Translations under genes and position numbers: made by a program | Notes under the pieces: generated by a model | Seen by the model: the letters and a program-made list of their open reading frames with translations, nothing else | Database searches by the model: none | Told to the model about the DNA's origin: nothing | NCBI RefSeq assembly: GCF_003591175.1 | Contig: NZ_QYYG01000004.1 | Location: 186,001 to 250,000 of the forward strand | Reading direction: 5' to 3' | DNA length: 64,000 nucleotides | Source: Serratia inhibens | GTDB taxonomy: Bacteria > Pseudomonadota > Gammaproteobacteria > Enterobacterales > Enterobacteriaceae | Shown here: positions 1 to 9,521 of the stretch, piece after piece | Layout: each line of letters starts with the position of its first letter | Numbering within the stretch: position 1 is the first letter of the stretch

Positions 1-1
1 C

Positions 2-133
2 CGGGTGCTGGGCATCGCCGAGGGGTTACCGCCGGTCGGCAGCTTCGAGCTGGCACTTTACTACCGCGACAGTGCCCCCGCCGCCACCCCGGCGCTGGCC
101 GAGCGCCTGAAGGCGTTCTGCGGGTTGGTGTGA
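2..133 (+). CDS. C-terminal end of a probable LysR-type regulator (partial)
   Basis: Only the last 43 codons are in the window, ending at a TGA at 131-133. The tail contains LALYYRDSAPAATPALAERL, which resembles the final strand and helix of a LysR-type effector-binding domain, where a short beta strand is followed by an Ala/Leu-rich helix. The DNA-binding domain lies outside the window, so the regulated genes cannot be named. The family call rests on general resemblance and is moderate at best. Confidence 0.45.
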   Translation, partial: RVLGIAEGLPPVGSFELALYYRDSAPAATPALAERLKAFCGLV

Positions 134-139
134 GGGACG

Positions 140-580
140 TTATTCCAAAAGCTGGGGATGTTTGAGTCGAAGCCAGTCATTGACCGCCAGCCATAATGCC
201 TCGGCCTGTTCCAGACAAGCCTGCACCGCCGCATCTGTGACCAAATCACCTGAATAATCAGCAATGTTGCGTTGTTTTCGCAAAGTATCCAGACAAATCA
301 TGGTTTCACGGGGGATCCCCACCGTAAGCGGCAATGATTGAATCACAATCTGGTGATGGCCTGGTTTACTGGTCAACGTCCGAAAGCCTTGCGCCTGTAA
401 AGCCGCATTGGCCATTTGCATTACCGCTTTATACGCCGTGTCAAAACGGCTTTCATTGCTGAGCTGCGCAATGCTGGCATCACGCCTATTACGTGCAGCG
501 GCGGAGAGTAATTTTCTAATAGCGCCCGAATCAGGCGGTATCGCCTCCTGGCCGATGCCGACCAGATTGTCCAATGTCAT
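140..580 (-). CDS. HEPN-domain protein, partner of the upstream nucleotidyltransferase
   Basis: A 146-residue, mostly helical protein. HEPN proteins paired with minimal nucleotidyltransferases (MNT) are usually the toxin or RNase half of a toxin-antitoxin module. The family's R-x(4-6)-H signature is only partly present: R104-N105 is followed by D108-Y109 (sequence RNIADY) with no histidine at the expected place. The ATG at 580 is preceded by GGGAG, and the frame starts 50 bp inside the 3' end of the nucleotidyltransferase gene, which implies translational coupling. The missing histidine could mean a non-nuclease HEPN, a Tyr-type variant, or a substrate for AMP transfer by the partner. Toxicity is inferred from the family and not shown by the sequence. 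Confidence 0.65.
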   Translation of the reverse strand: MTLDNLVGIGQEAIPPDSGAIRKLLSAAARNRRDASIAQLSNESRFDTAYKAVMQMANAALQAQGFRTLTSKPGHHQIVIQSLPLTVGIPRETMICLDTLRKQRNIADYSGDLVTDAAVQACLEQAEALWLAVNDWLRLKHPQLLE

Positions 581-1151
581 CCTTGTCTCCCAAAATCCAT
601 AATTGCGGTTTATTCATAATGTCCTGAATAAACGCAGAACCCTCAGCCAAAGCCAACTGCCATTCTGCTGAAGAGTACAACTTAGGGTTAATTTCCCTGC
701 CCAGCGTCTCCTGTAGCGGATAAAAAGTTTTGATAATCTCCGTGAAAGACACATCGCCGACGATCAAAACATCTATGTCGCTGTCTGCATTAGCTTTACC
801 ACTGGCGATTGAGCCAAAAACAAAGGCCAACTGAAGCTCGGCGTTGAGCCCGGACAAAGCCTGTTGCAAACACCCGACAACCCCGGAAGTTTTGCGGAAA
901 ACAGCCGCCAGCTCAGTAAAAATCAGGCAGTCGGGATTAGCCCTGTAACAAATTTGATTCCCCTGTTGCTGCCTGAGCAAAATGCCGCTCTGCGCCAGTT
1001 TATTCAACTCTTTATGCAGAGTGCCGGCCTGAGTTGCGGTCCGGCGCGCAATTTCACGCACATGAAACGCTTGCTCCGGCTGAGTTAGCAGCAGGCTTAG
1101 CACTTTTCGCCGATATTCGCTGAACAGGATGTCGAGCAGAGGATGGTACAT
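531..1151 (-). CDS. winged-helix / MNT-type nucleotidyltransferase fusion (probable antitoxin and repressor)
   Basis: A 206-residue protein with two parts. Residues about 28-70 look like a winged helix-turn-helix (VREIARRTATQAGTLHKELN). Residues about 108-135 carry the polymerase-beta-type nucleotidyltransferase signature GS-x(9)-D-x-D (G113, S114, D125, D127; text FGSIASGKANADSDID). In known HEPN/MNT systems the MNT protein neutralises HEPN, in some cases by AMPylation. The frame is open upstream to 1265, but the ATG at 1151 is chosen because AAGAGG lies just before it and the region above holds two palindromic operators. The N-terminal wHTH makes self-repression likely. It runs in the same direction as xylR, whose stop is 62 bp upstream, but is separated from it by the operators. 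Confidence 0.7.
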   Translation of the reverse strand: MYHPLLDILFSEYRRKVLSLLLTQPEQAFHVREIARRTATQAGTLHKELNKLAQSGILLRQQQGNQICYRANPDCLIFTELAAVFRKTSGVVGCLQQALSGLNAELQLAFVFGSIASGKANADSDIDVLIVGDVSFTEIIKTFYPLQETLGREINPKLYSSAEWQLALAEGSAFIQDIMNKPQLWILGDKDDIGQSGRHRPGGDTA

Positions 1152-1159
1152 GACGCCTC

Positions 1160-1207
1160 TTTTTGTAGCCTTATTTGCTACGAATGTAGCCTTTAAGGCT
1201 ACAAAAA
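1160..1207. promoter_or_regulatory. paired palindromic operators of the wHTH-MNT/HEPN module
   Basis: Two 17-bp dyads lie side by side just upstream of the start at 1151. One is GTAGCCTTTAAGGCTAC (1186-1202, perfect). The other is GTAGCCTTATTTGCTAC (1165-1181, one imperfect pair). Their centres are 21 bp apart, two helical turns. The outer arms also form a perfect 11-bp inverted repeat (1160-1170 and 1197-1207). The geometry suits cooperative binding of two dimers of the module's own winged-helix protein. This is inferred from position and symmetry only. Confidence 0.65.
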
Positions 1208-1212
1208 GGCAA

Positions 1213-2391
1213 CTAATACCCGGCTTCACCATGGCGTTCGCGGTACTCTTTGGGCGTTGCGTCATAGCCTTTCTTGAACACCGAATAGAAATATTGCAAC
1301 GACGGGTAGCCGCACATCTGCGAGATTTCGTTGATGGTCAGCGAAGTCGCCGTCAGCAGATTACGGGCGCGCTCCAGTTTTTCCTGATGGATCATATGGT
1401 GGATGGTTTCGCCGGTCTCGTCCCGAAAGCGTTTTTCCAGGTTGGAACGCGACATACCGACCGCATCCAGCACCTGCTCGACCTTGATGCCCTTGCAGGC
1501 GTGATGACGGATGTAATGCATGGCCTGAATCACCGCCGGATCGCGCAGCGAGCGGAAATCGGTGGAACGGCGTTCAATCACCTTCACCGGCGGCACCAGG
1601 ATACGTTGCAGCGGCAGTTCGCGGCGGTCCAGCAACTGATGCAGCAGCTTGGCGGCGCGGTAACCCATCTGCCGGGTGCCCTGCGCCACCGAAGACAGCG
1701 CCACCCGCGACAGGTAGCGCGTCAGCTCTTCGTTATCGATGCCGATCACGCAGAGTTTCTCCGGCACCGCGATATCCAGGTGCTCGCACACCTGCAGCAA
1801 ATGGCGCGCCCGCGCGTCGGTCACGGCGATGATGCCGGTCTGCTGCGGCAGGGTCTGCACCCAATCCGCCAGCCGGTTCTGCGCGTACTGCCAGTTCTCC
1901 GGCGCGGTGGCCATACCCTGATACACCACGCCCTGATATTGCTCTGCCACCACCCGCTGGCGGAAAGCCTGTTCGCGCTCCTGCGCCCAGCGTTTGCCGC
2001 CTTCCGCCGGCAGGCCGTAAAAAGCAAAGCGATTGATCCCCTTCTCCTTCAGGTGCATAAACGCCGCCTCCACCAGCGCCTGATTATCGGTGGCGATATA
2101 GTGCACCGGCGGGTAGTCCTCCTCACGGTGATAGGAGCCGCCAACGCCGACGATCGGCACATTGACGTTATGCAGCAACCGCTCAATCTCGCGATCGTCG
2201 TAATCGGCGATCACCCCATCGCCCAACCAGTCCTTGATGTTGTCGATACGGCAGCGAAAATCCTCTTCGATAAAGATGTCCCAGTCACACTGTGAAGCCT
2301 GTAAATACTCGCCGACGCCCTCGACCACCTGGCGGTCATACACTTTATTGGCGTTGAACAGTAACGTAATGCGAAAGCGCTTCGCGAACAT
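1213..2391 (-). CDS. xylR: xylose operon regulator XylR, AraC family
   Basis: A 392-residue protein very close to E. coli XylR along its length. It has a LacI/periplasmic-binding-like sugar domain (residues about 5-280; landmarks YDRQVVEGVGEYLQ, HYIATDN, GIIAVTDARA, VIGIDNEEL) and a C-terminal AraC-type double helix-turn-helix (about 285-385; SRSNLEKRFRDETGE, INEISQMCGYPSLQYFYSVF). It binds D-xylose and activates the xylA and xylF promoters. It is the fourth gene of xylFGHR, separated from xylH by a strong hairpin. Confidence 0.97.
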   Translation of the reverse strand: MFAKRFRITLLFNANKVYDRQVVEGVGEYLQASQCDWDIFIEEDFRCRIDNIKDWLGDGVIADYDDREIERLLHNVNVPIVGVGGSYHREEDYPPVHYIATDNQALVEAAFMHLKEKGINRFAFYGLPAEGGKRWAQEREQAFRQRVVAEQYQGVVYQGMATAPENWQYAQNRLADWVQTLPQQTGIIAVTDARARHLLQVCEHLDIAVPEKLCVIGIDNEELTRYLSRVALSSVAQGTRQMGYRAAKLLHQLLDRRELPLQRILVPPVKVIERRSTDFRSLRDPAVIQAMHYIRHHACKGIKVEQVLDAVGMSRSNLEKRFRDETGETIHHMIHQEKLERARNLLTATSLTINEISQMCGYPSLQYFYSVFKKGYDATPKEYRERHGEAGY

Positions 2392-2412
2392 GCGGCATCC
2401 CCGATAAATAAA

Positions 2413-2449
2413 CTGCTCTCTGGGATAGCACAGCTATCTTCGAGAGCAG
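2413..2449 (-). other. intercistronic hairpin between xylH and xylR
   Basis: A long compound stem-loop: CTGCTCTC (2413-2420) pairs with GAGAGCAG (2442-2449), and inside it GATAGC (2424-2429) pairs with GCTATC (2433-2438) around the triloop ACA, with a symmetric 3x3 internal loop. No T run follows on either side, so it is more likely an mRNA-processing or stability element, or partial attenuator, than a simple terminator. Confidence 0.6.
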
Positions 2450-2485
2450 AAAGCATTACCTCATAACTGTGAGCTCAAGCGCGAT

Positions 2486-3670
2486 TTATGCCCGGCGCTT
2501 GGTGGCAGAGTCCATCCACACCGCCAGCAGCAGTATCGCGCCCTTGACGATGTACTGCCAGAAGGTCGGCACGTCCAGCATGCTCATGCCGTTATCCAGC
2601 GACGCCATGATAAACGCCCCCATCACCGCGCCGGCTACGCTGCCGATGCCGCCGGCCAGGCTGGTGCCGCCAATCACGCAGGCGGCGATGGCATCCAGCT
2701 CGGCGATATTGCCCGCCGACGGCGAGCCGGCGCCCAGCCGCGAACTGAGGATCAGCCCGGCAATCGCCACCATCAGGCCATTGATGGCGAACACCGCCAG
2801 CTTGGTGCGTTCGACGTTGACCCCCGACAGGCGCGCGGCGTCGATATTGCCGCCAATGGCATAAATCCGGCGGCCAAAAGCGGTGCGGGTGGCCATAAAT
2901 ATCCCCGCCAGCATCAGCGCGGTGAGGATCAGTACCGGCGTGGGTACGCCGCGGTAATCGTTGAGCAGATAAATGGCCCCCAGCACCACCACCGCCAGGA
3001 TACTTTGCCGTGTCACGTCGCCGGTCGCCGCGGCCACCGGCAGCCCGAGCTGCGCGCGTCGGCTGCGTCGCCGCCATTGCCAGGCGACGAACAGCATCAA
3101 CCCGACGGCACCGATGCCAAAACCCACACCGCTCGGCAGATAGCTCTGGCCGATCTGCGACATGGCGCCGCTGGTCGGCGCTACCGTGGTGCCGTTGGTG
3201 ATGCCGATCAGAATGCCGCGAAAGGCCAGCATGCCCGCCAGCGTGACGATAAACGACGGTACCTTGCGGTACGCCACCCACCAGCCGTTCCAGGCTCCCA
3301 ACAGCAGGCCGGCCAGTAGCGTGACCACGATGGTCAGCGGCAGCGGCCAGCCGAGCCAGACGTCAAAAATCGCCGCCGCGCCGCCCAATAGCCCCATCAT
3401 CGAACCGACCGACAAGTCGATCTCCGCCGAAATGATCACGAACACCATGCCTACCGCCAAAATGCCGGTAATCGCCGTCTGGCGCAGCAGGTTGGAGATA
3501 TTGCGCGCGCTGAGATAAGCCCCCTCGGTGGTAAAGGTAAAGAACAGCATAATGACGGCGATCGCCGCCAGCATCACCAGCACCTGAAAATTGATGGATT
3601 TCAGCTTCAGGATGGGCTTTTTATCGGTAATTTCCTGCACTATCGCGTCAGACTGCGTGCTTTTCGACAT
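2486..3670 (-). CDS. xylH: xylose ABC transporter permease XylH
   Basis: A 394-residue, strongly hydrophobic inner-membrane protein of the ribose/xylose (BPD_transp_2) permease family, with about ten membrane segments. Recognisable stretches include [20 protein letters not shown] near the N-terminus and the family signature [16 protein letters not shown] in the C-terminal third. It forms the channel of XylFGH. The ATG at 3670 is preferred over an upstream GTG at 3679: it matches the E. coli start (MSKS) and has GAGGAG at good distance. It overlaps the end of xylG by 23 bp, so translation is probably coupled. Confidence 0.95.
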   Translation of the reverse strand: MSKSTQSDAIVQEITDKKPILKLKSINFQVLVMLAAIAVIMLFFTFTTEGAYLSARNISNLLRQTAITGILAVGMVFVIISAEIDLSVGSMMGLLGGAAAIFDVWLGWPLPLTIVVTLLAGLLLGAWNGWWVAYRKVPSFIVTLAGMLAFRGILIGITNGTTVAPTSGAMSQIGQSYLPSGVGFGIGAVGLMLFVAWQWRRRSRRAQLGLPVAAATGDVTRQSILAVVVLGAIYLLNDYRGVPTPVLILTALMLAGIFMATRTAFGRRIYAIGGNIDAARLSGVNVERTKLAVFAINGLMVAIAGLILSSRLGAGSPSAGNIAELDAIAACVIGGTSLAGGIGSVAGAVMGAFIMASLDNGMSMLDVPTFWQYIVKGAILLLAVWMDSATKRRA

Positions 3671-5189
3671 CTGTTTCACTCCTCAATGCGGCTTCCATCA
3701 CCTGTTCCTGGGTCAACCCCCGGTTTTCCAGCGACGCCTTGATACGCCCCTGATGCATCACCAACACGCGGTCGCTGAGGCCCAGCACTTCCGGCAGTTC
3801 CGAAGACACCACGATCACCGCGATACCCTGCTGTACCAGCTGATTGATTAATTTATAGATTTCCTGTTTTGCGCCGATATCGATACCGCGGGTCGGCTCG
3901 TCCAGAATGAGGATTTTCGGCTTCAGCAGCAGGCATTTGGCCAAAATCGCCTTCTGCTGATTACCGCCGCTCAGCCTGGCGATCGCCAGCTCGGGCGACG
4001 ACGTTTTCACCTTCAGTTGCGCCAGCGACTGGCGAATGGTCGCCTGCTCCTGCGCGTCGTCGATCACCGTCAATGCGCCACTGAAATCGCTCAGCGCCGC
4101 CAGCGTCATATTCGCCCCGACGCCCATCACCGGCACAATGCCGTCGCGCTTGCGGTCTTCCGGCACCATGGCGATGCCGTGGCGCATCGCCTGCCGGCAA
4201 TTATTGATAACGGCCGGCTGGCCGTTAATGCGGATGCTGCCCTGCCAGCGGCCGGCATAGACGCCGAACAGGCACTGCATGGTCTCGGTACGGCCGGAGC
4301 CGACCAACCCGGCGACGCCAAGAATTTCGCCGCGCCGCAGGCTGAACGACACTTCATCCACCCGGCGGACGTGGCGGTTCACCGGGTGCCAGGCGGTCAG
4401 GTTATCCACCTGCAAAATCACGTCGCCGATCGCATGCTGCTGTTGCGGGTACAGCTCGGTCAGTTCGCGCCCCACCATCATGGCGATAATGTCTTTTTCG
4501 CTCATCTCCGCCGCCGGCCGCGTGCCGATATGCTTGCCGTCGCGGATCACGCAGATCAGATCCGAGATCGCTTTCACCTCGTTCAGCTTGTGCGAAATGT
4601 AAATGCAGGCGATGCCGTGATCGCGCAGATCCTGAATGATCGCCAACAGCGTGGCGGTTTCGCTTTCGGTCAGCGACGCCGTCGGTTCATCCAGCACCAG
4701 CAGCCGCACCTGCTTGTTGAGCGCCTTGGCGATCTCCACCAGTTGCTGCTGCCCCAACCCCAACTCGCCGACGCGGGTATTGGGATCCACCTCCAGCTTG
4801 ACCTGCGCCAGCATGCGCCGGCAGCGCAGGTACATGGCGTCGTAATCCATCACGCCACGGCGACACTGTTCGTTGCCGAGAAACATGTTTTCCAGCACCG
4901 TCATCTGCTTCACCAACGCCAATTCCTGATGGATGATGGCAATGCCTTTTTTCTCGGTGTCGCGGATATTTTTTGCCGCCAACACATCGTCGGAAAAATA
5001 AATATCGCCCTGATAACTGCCGTGCGGATATATTCCGCACAGCACTTTCATCAGCGTGGATTTTCCCGAGCCGTTTTCACCGCACAAGGATAATACCTGG
5101 CCGGCCTCCAGTTGCAGGCTGACATTATCCACGGCCTTGACCGCACCGAATTGCATGGTGATATTTTTCATTTCCAATAGGCAGGGCAT
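3648..5189 (-). CDS. xylG: xylose ABC transporter ATP-binding protein XylG
   Basis: A 513-residue protein with two ABC ATPase domains in tandem, the same length as E. coli XylG. The first domain has Walker A GENGSGKS and signature LGLGQQQ. The second has the weaker nucleotide site GLVGSGRT and signature LSGGNQQK followed by [11 protein letters not shown]. It energises xylose import through XylH. The ATG at 5189 ([11 protein letters not shown]) is chosen because GGAGG lies directly before it; a longer frame from 5201 would have this ribosome site inside the gene. It starts 29 bp after xylF. Confidence 0.96.
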   Translation of the reverse strand: MPCLLEMKNITMQFGAVKAVDNVSLQLEAGQVLSLCGENGSGKSTLMKVLCGIYPHGSYQGDIYFSDDVLAAKNIRDTEKKGIAIIHQELALVKQMTVLENMFLGNEQCRRGVMDYDAMYLRCRRMLAQVKLEVDPNTRVGELGLGQQQLVEIAKALNKQVRLLVLDEPTASLTESETATLLAIIQDLRDHGIACIYISHKLNEVKAISDLICVIRDGKHIGTRPAAEMSEKDIIAMMVGRELTELYPQQQHAIGDVILQVDNLTAWHPVNRHVRRVDEVSFSLRRGEILGVAGLVGSGRTETMQCLFGVYAGRWQGSIRINGQPAVINNCRQAMRHGIAMVPEDRKRDGIVPVMGVGANMTLAALSDFSGALTVIDDAQEQATIRQSLAQLKVKTSSPELAIARLSGGNQQKAILAKCLLLKPKILILDEPTRGIDIGAKQEIYKLINQLVQQGIAVIVVSSELPEVLGLSDRVLVMHQGRIKASLENRGLTQEQVMEAALRSETDVEKHAV

Positions 5190-5218
5190 TATTCCCTCCA
5201 CGTCACCGGATATCGGTA

Positions 5219-6214
5219 TTAATTAAGGTCGGATTTTTTATGGAAACCGTCGGCAATAATAGTGCTGTCGATATTCGATTTATCTACCGGGATCGGCGTC
5301 AATAACCAGGCCGGCACCGGTTTGACGCCGTTATTCAGGGTCGCGTTGGATTTGGGTTTTTCGCCTTTGCCCAGTTGCACGGCAATGCTCGCCGCCTCAT
5401 CGGCCAGCTTGCTGATCGGCTTGTAGACCGTCATGGTCTGGGTGCCGGCCATGATGCGCTTCACCGCCGCCAGATCGGCGTCCTGGCCGGTGATGGCCAC
5501 CTTGCCCGCCAGTCCCTGCGCGGCCAGTGCCTGGATCGCCCCGCCGGCGGTCGCGTCGTTGGAAGCCACCACGGCGTCGATATGGTTGCTGTTGGCGGTC
5601 AGCGCATTTTCCATGATTTTCAATGCGTTTTCCGGCAGCCAGCCATCAACCCACTGATCGCCCACCACCTTGATTTTCCCGCTGTCGATCAAGGGTTGCA
5701 GCACCTTCATCTGGCCCTGACGGAACAGTTTGGCGTTGTTATCCACCGGTGAACCGCCCATCAGGAAATAATTCCCCTGCGGCACCCGCTGCACCAGGCT
5801 TTGCGCCTGCAGTTCACCGACCTTTTCGTTATCGAAGGAGATATAGAAATCGATATCGGCGTTATTGATCATGCGATCATAGGCCAATACTTTAATGCCT
5901 TCCCGCTTGGCCTCGCTGATGACGTTGCTCAGCACCTGGCCGTTATAGGGAATGATCACCAACACGTCGACGCCGCGGTTAATCATGTTTTCTATCTGCG
6001 CCATCTGGGTTTCTTCATTGCCGTTGGCCGATTGAACAAAAACGTCCGCCCCCAATGTTTTGGCCTTGCTGACGAAAATGTCGCGGTCTTTTTGCCAGCG
6101 CTCCAGACGCAGATCGTCGATCGCCATGCCGATTTTGATTTCTTTGCTCAGTGCCGGTTGGCTGGCCAGCGCCAGCAGCGCGCAGACCGAAAGGAACAGG
6201 GGTTTTAATTTCAT
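5219..6214 (-). CDS. xylF: D-xylose periplasmic binding protein XylF
   Basis: A 331-residue protein with a cleavable signal peptide (hydrophobic core about residues 5-20, probable cleavage after LSK or nearby) and a periplasmic sugar-binding fold. Long stretches match E. coli Xyl[72 protein letters not shown]. It captures xylose and delivers it to XylGH. It is the first gene of xylFGHR and is divergent from xylA. Confidence 0.97.
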   Translation of the reverse strand: MKLKPLFLSVCALLALASQPALSKEIKIGMAIDDLRLERWQKDRDIFVSKAKTLGADVFVQSANGNEETQMAQIENMINRGVDVLVIIPYNGQVLSNVISEAKREGIKVLAYDRMINNADIDFYISFDNEKVGELQAQSLVQRVPQGNYFLMGGSPVDNNAKLFRQGQMKVLQPLIDSGKIKVVGDQWVDGWLPENALKIMENALTANSNHIDAVVASNDATAGGAIQALAAQGLAGKVAITGQDADLAAVKRIMAGTQTMTVYKPISKLADEAASIAVQLGKGEKPKSNATLNNGVKPVPAWLLTPIPVDKSNIDSTIIADGFHKKSDLN

Positions 6215-6557
6215 CTTATATACCTTTGTTATTTAATGTGTAAGGGTAATAATTGAAACGAACTGGTTAAGGATTGTTGTCGGTTATTTACTGTTCGGCA
6301 ATTACAGATTTTTACCGGCGAATTATGTTTTTTGGTTTAATGTTGTTTTTATGATGGCGGTCATGCTTTCACCCTGAAAAAAGCCTTCGAGTACCATAAA
6401 ATTCAAATGAAACACGCTTAAATACCTATTATGAGATCTGCCGCACATTTAATAATTCTGTGAATTTAAGAGTGAAATAACGTAATTGAGCCACAGGGCT
6501 CTAACTCCGAAGATAAATGCATCCCGTAAATCGGGCATCGCTACCCAGGAGTCGAAA
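6215..6557. promoter_or_regulatory. divergent xylF / xylA control region
   Basis: This AT-rich stretch separates the two divergent xylose units. Positions 6474-6496 (GAAATAACGTAATTGAGCC and following bases) match the XylR half-site region upstream of E. coli xylA nearly base for base. TGAGA-N6-GCACA at 6432-6447 is a possible, weak CRP site. The xylA ribosome site CAGGAG is at 6546-6551. Activation by XylR with CRP is known for E. coli; here it is inferred from the conserved site and gene order. The xylF-side operator was not resolved. Confidence 0.75.
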
Positions 6558-7877
6558 ATGCAATCCTATTTTGATCAGCTTGAGCAAGTTCGCTACGAAG
6601 GCCCCGACAGCAATAACCCGCTGGCTTTCCGCCACTATAATCCCGATGAGTTGGTGCTCGGCAAACGCATGGCCGACCATCTGCGCTTCGCCGCCTGTTA
6701 CTGGCACACCTTCTGCTGGAACGGCGCGGACATGTTCGGCGTCGGGGCCTTTGATCGGCCCTGGCAGCAGCCGGGCGATGCGTTGACGCTGGCAAAACGC
6801 AAGGCCGACGTGGCGTTCGAATTCTTCCACAAGCTGAACGTGCCTTACTATTGCTTCCACGACGTCGACGTTTCGCCGGAAGGCGCTTCGCTGAAAGAGT
6901 ATCTGAATAACTTTGCGGTGATGACCGACGTGCTGGCGGAAAAGCAGCAAAGCAGCGGCGTGAAGCTGTTGTGGGGCACCGCCAACTGCTTTACCCATCC
7001 GCGCTACGGCGCAGGCGCGGCCACCAACCCGGACCCGGAAGTGTTCAGTTGGGCAGCAACGCAGGTATTCACCGCCATGAACGCCACTCATCGACTGGGT
7101 GGCGAGAACTACGTGCTGTGGGGCGGGCGCGAAGGTTACGAAACCCTGCTGAATACCGACCTGCGCCAGGAGCGCGAGCAGATTGGCCGCTTTATGCAAA
7201 TGGTGGTGGAGCACAAACACAAAACCGGTTTCCAGGGCACGCTGTTGATCGAACCCAAACCGCAGGAACCCACCAAGCATCAGTACGACTACGACGTCGC
7301 CACGGTGTACGGTTTCCTGAAGCAGTTCGGGCTGGAGAAGGAGATCAAGGTCAATATCGAGGCCAACCACGCCACCCTGGCCGGGCACTCCTTCCACCAT
7401 GAAATCGCCACCGCCATCGCACTCGGCATCTTCGGCTCGGTCGACGCCAACCGCGGCGATCCGCAGTTGGGCTGGGATACCGACCAGTTCCCCAACAGCG
7501 TGGAGGAGAACGCCCTGGTGATGTTCGAAATCCTCAAGGCCGGCGGTTTCACCACCGGTGGCCTGAACTTCGACGCCAAGGTCCGCCGCCAAAGCACCGA
7601 CAAATACGATCTGTTCTACGGCCATATCGGTGCGATGGACACGATGGCGCTGGCGCTGAAAGTGGCGGCCAGGATGACCGCCGATGGCCAACTTCCTCAG
7701 CAGGTCGCCCGACGTTACGCCGGCTGGAACGGTGAGCTGGGCCAGCAAATTTTGCAGGGCAAACTGTCGCTGGAAGCCTTGGCGCAGTACGCTGAACAGC
7801 ATGCACTGGCGCCGCAGCACGCCAGCGGCCGTCAGGAGCAGCTCGAGAACCTGATGAACCGCTACCTGTTCGGTTAA
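6558..7877 (+). CDS. xylA: xylose isomerase XylA
   Basis: A 439-residue TIM-barrel enzyme that converts D-xylose to D-xylulose with two divalent metals. H101-D102 in [11 protein letters not shown] are the catalytic base region. Metal ligands lie in [15 protein letters not shown] (Glu), [12 protein letters not shown] (Glu, His) and GSVDANRGD (Asp). The ATG at 6558 (MQSYFDQL) agrees with E. coli and follows CAGGAG; the frame is open 24 codons further up without homology. xylB follows after a 47-bp gap that holds a hairpin. Confidence 0.98.
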   Translation: MQSYFDQLEQVRYEGPDSNNPLAFRHYNPDELVLGKRMADHLRFAACYWHTFCWNGADMFGVGAFDRPWQQPGDALTLAKRKADVAFEFFHKLNVPYYCFHDVDVSPEGASLKEYLNNFAVMTDVLAEKQQSSGVKLLWGTANCFTHPRYGAGAATNPDPEVFSWAATQVFTAMNATHRLGGENYVLWGGREGYETLLNTDLRQEREQIGRFMQMVVEHKHKTGFQGTLLIEPKPQEPTKHQYDYDVATVYGFLKQFGLEKEIKVNIEANHATLAGHSFHHEIATAIALGIFGSVDANRGDPQLGWDTDQFPNSVEENALVMFEILKAGGFTTGGLNFDAKVRRQSTDKYDLFYGHIGAMDTMALALKVAARMTADGQLPQQVARRYAGWNGELGQQILQGKLSLEALAQYAEQHALAPQHASGRQEQLENLMNRYLFG

Positions 7878-7884
7878 CTGACCC

Positions 7885-7907
7885 GCGCGGCGCACCGTCC
7901 GCCGCGC
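7885..7907 (+). other. xylA-xylB intercistronic hairpin
   Basis: GCGCGGCG (7885-7892) and CGCCGCGC (7900-7907) form an 8-bp GC stem with a 7-base loop, 8 bp after the xylA stop and 18 bp before the xylB start. Such structures often protect the upstream message, here favouring xylA over xylB. Confidence 0.55.
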
Positions 7908-7924
7908 TTTAAAGGATCTCAATC

Positions 7925-9376
7925 ATGTACATCGGCATCGATCTCGGCACCTCCGGCGTAAAAATCATTTTGCTCGGTGAGCAGGGCCAACTGCTCGCCA
8001 GCCAGAGTGAACCGCTGCCCATCTCCCGCCCCCATCCCCTGTGGTCAGAACAGGCGCCGCAGGACTGGTGGCACGCCACCGATCGCGCCATGCTGGCGCT
8101 GGGCAAACAGCACAGTCTGCAACAGGTGAAGGCCATTGGCCTCAGCGGCCAGATGCACGGCGCCACGCTGCTGGATGACCGCCAGCAGGTGCTGCGCCCG
8201 GCCATCTTGTGGAACGACGGCAGAAGCGCCGCGCAGTGCCAGGCGCTGGAGCGGGCGGTGCCGCAATCGCGGCAAATTACCGGCAACCTGATGATGCCCG
8301 GCTTTACCGCACCCAAGCTGCTGTGGGTGCAACAGCATGAACCGCACCTGTTCAGCCAGATCGATAAAGTGCTGTTACCCAAAGATTATCTGCGCTGGTG
8401 CATGACCGGTGAATTCGCCGGCGATATGTCGGACGCCGCAGGCACCGGGTGGCTGAACGTAGCGCAGCGCGACTGGAGCGACGAGATGCTGGCCGCCTGC
8501 GGCCTGTCGCGCCGCCACATGCCGCAGCTGTTCGAAGGCAATCAGATCACCGGCCAGACCCACACCGAGCTGGCAAGGCGCTGGGGGATGCCGCCGGTGC
8601 CGGTGGTGGCCGGCGGCGGCGACAATGCCGCCGGGGCGATCGGCGTTGGGCTGTATCAGGCCGGACAAGCCATGCTGTCGCTCGGCACCTCGGGCGTTTA
8701 CTTTGCGGTCAGCGACGGCTTTCTCAGCAACCCGGCCAGCGCGGTGCACAGCTTCTGCCATGCGCTGCCCGACACCTGGCACCTGATGTCGGTGACGCTC
8801 AGCGCCGCCTCCTGCCTGGATTGGGTCTGCAAACTGACCAATGTCGACAGCGTCGCCACCCTGCTGCGCAACGTCGAACAGGCCCCTCCGGCGGAAGCCC
8901 CGCTGTGGTTTTTGCCTTACCTTTCCGGCGAACGCACGCCGCACAACAATCCCAACGCCAAGGGGGCGTTCTGGGGCCTCACCCACCAGCACGGGCCAAA
9001 CGATCTGGCGCGCGCGGTGCTGGAAGGCGTCGGTTTTGCCCTGGCGGACGGCATGGACGTGCTGCACGCCAGCGGCCTGCAGCCTTCGAACATCACCTTG
9101 ATCGGCGGCGGCGCACGCAGCCCGTTCTGGCGGCAGATGCTGGCGGATATCAGCGGCCAACGGCTGGAATACCGCACCGGCGGCGACGTCGGTCCGGCGC
9201 TGGGGGCAGCGCGCCTGGCGCAGATTGCCCTGAATCCGCAGCGCCCGCTGAGCGACCTGCTGCCCGAATTGCCACTGGAACAGCTGCACGAACCGGATGC
9301 CGAGCGCCATCGGCACTACGCCGCGCGGCGCAGCACCTTCCGCGAGCTGTATAGCTGTTTGTTGCCGCTGATGTAA
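7925..9376 (+). CDS. xylB: xylulokinase XylB
   Basis: A 483-residue FGGY-family sugar kinase that phosphorylates D-xylulose to xylulose 5-phosphate for the pentose phosphate pathway. The N-terminal phosphate-binding motif is GIDLGTSGVK. SGQMHGATLLD and AILWNDGR are family signatures. GGGDNAAGAIG near residue 235 carries the catalytic Asp, and ITLIGGGARSPFWRQML is the C-terminal FGGY signature. AAGGATCTCAATC precedes the ATG. A weak GC hairpin (9383-9403) follows the stop. Confidence 0.97.
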   Translation: MYIGIDLGTSGVKIILLGEQGQLLASQSEPLPISRPHPLWSEQAPQDWWHATDRAMLALGKQHSLQQVKAIGLSGQMHGATLLDDRQQVLRPAILWNDGRSAAQCQALERAVPQSRQITGNLMMPGFTAPKLLWVQQHEPHLFSQIDKVLLPKDYLRWCMTGEFAGDMSDAAGTGWLNVAQRDWSDEMLAACGLSRRHMPQLFEGNQITGQTHTELARRWGMPPVPVVAGGGDNAAGAIGVGLYQAGQAMLSLGTSGVYFAVSDGFLSNPASAVHSFCHALPDTWHLMSVTLSAASCLDWVCKLTNVDSVATLLRNVEQAPPAEAPLWFLPYLSGERTPHNNPNAKGAFWGLTHQHGPNDLARAVLEGVGFALADGMDVLHASGLQPSNITLIGGGARSPFWRQMLADISGQRLEYRTGGDVGPALGAARLAQIALNPQRPLSDLLPELPLEQLHEPDAERHRHYAARRSTFRELYSCLLPLM

Positions 9377-9382
9377 GGCCGT

Positions 9383-9403
9383 GGGGGCGTTAACCCTGCC
9401 CCC
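9383..9403 (+). terminator. possible xylB terminator
   Basis: GGGGGC (9383-9388) pairs with GCCCCC (9398-9403) around a 9-base loop, 7 bp after the xylB stop. Downstream is T-rich (TCATTATTACC) but has no clean U run, so this is a weak call. Confidence 0.4.
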
Positions 9404-9521
9404 TCATTATTACCAAATCGAATAGTCGCCAGTGGTAAATGTCACTGCCAACCTGCGGGTTCCTCTCCTAAATTGGTGGGTGTTTTTTGACGCACCTCAC
9501 CTCTGGATTAAGGAACTGAAC

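Noticed and set aside
9377-9521. Riboswitch upstream of the amidohydrolase
   Set aside because: No known riboswitch core could be matched by eye in this 145-bp leader; only the weak xylB hairpin is evident.
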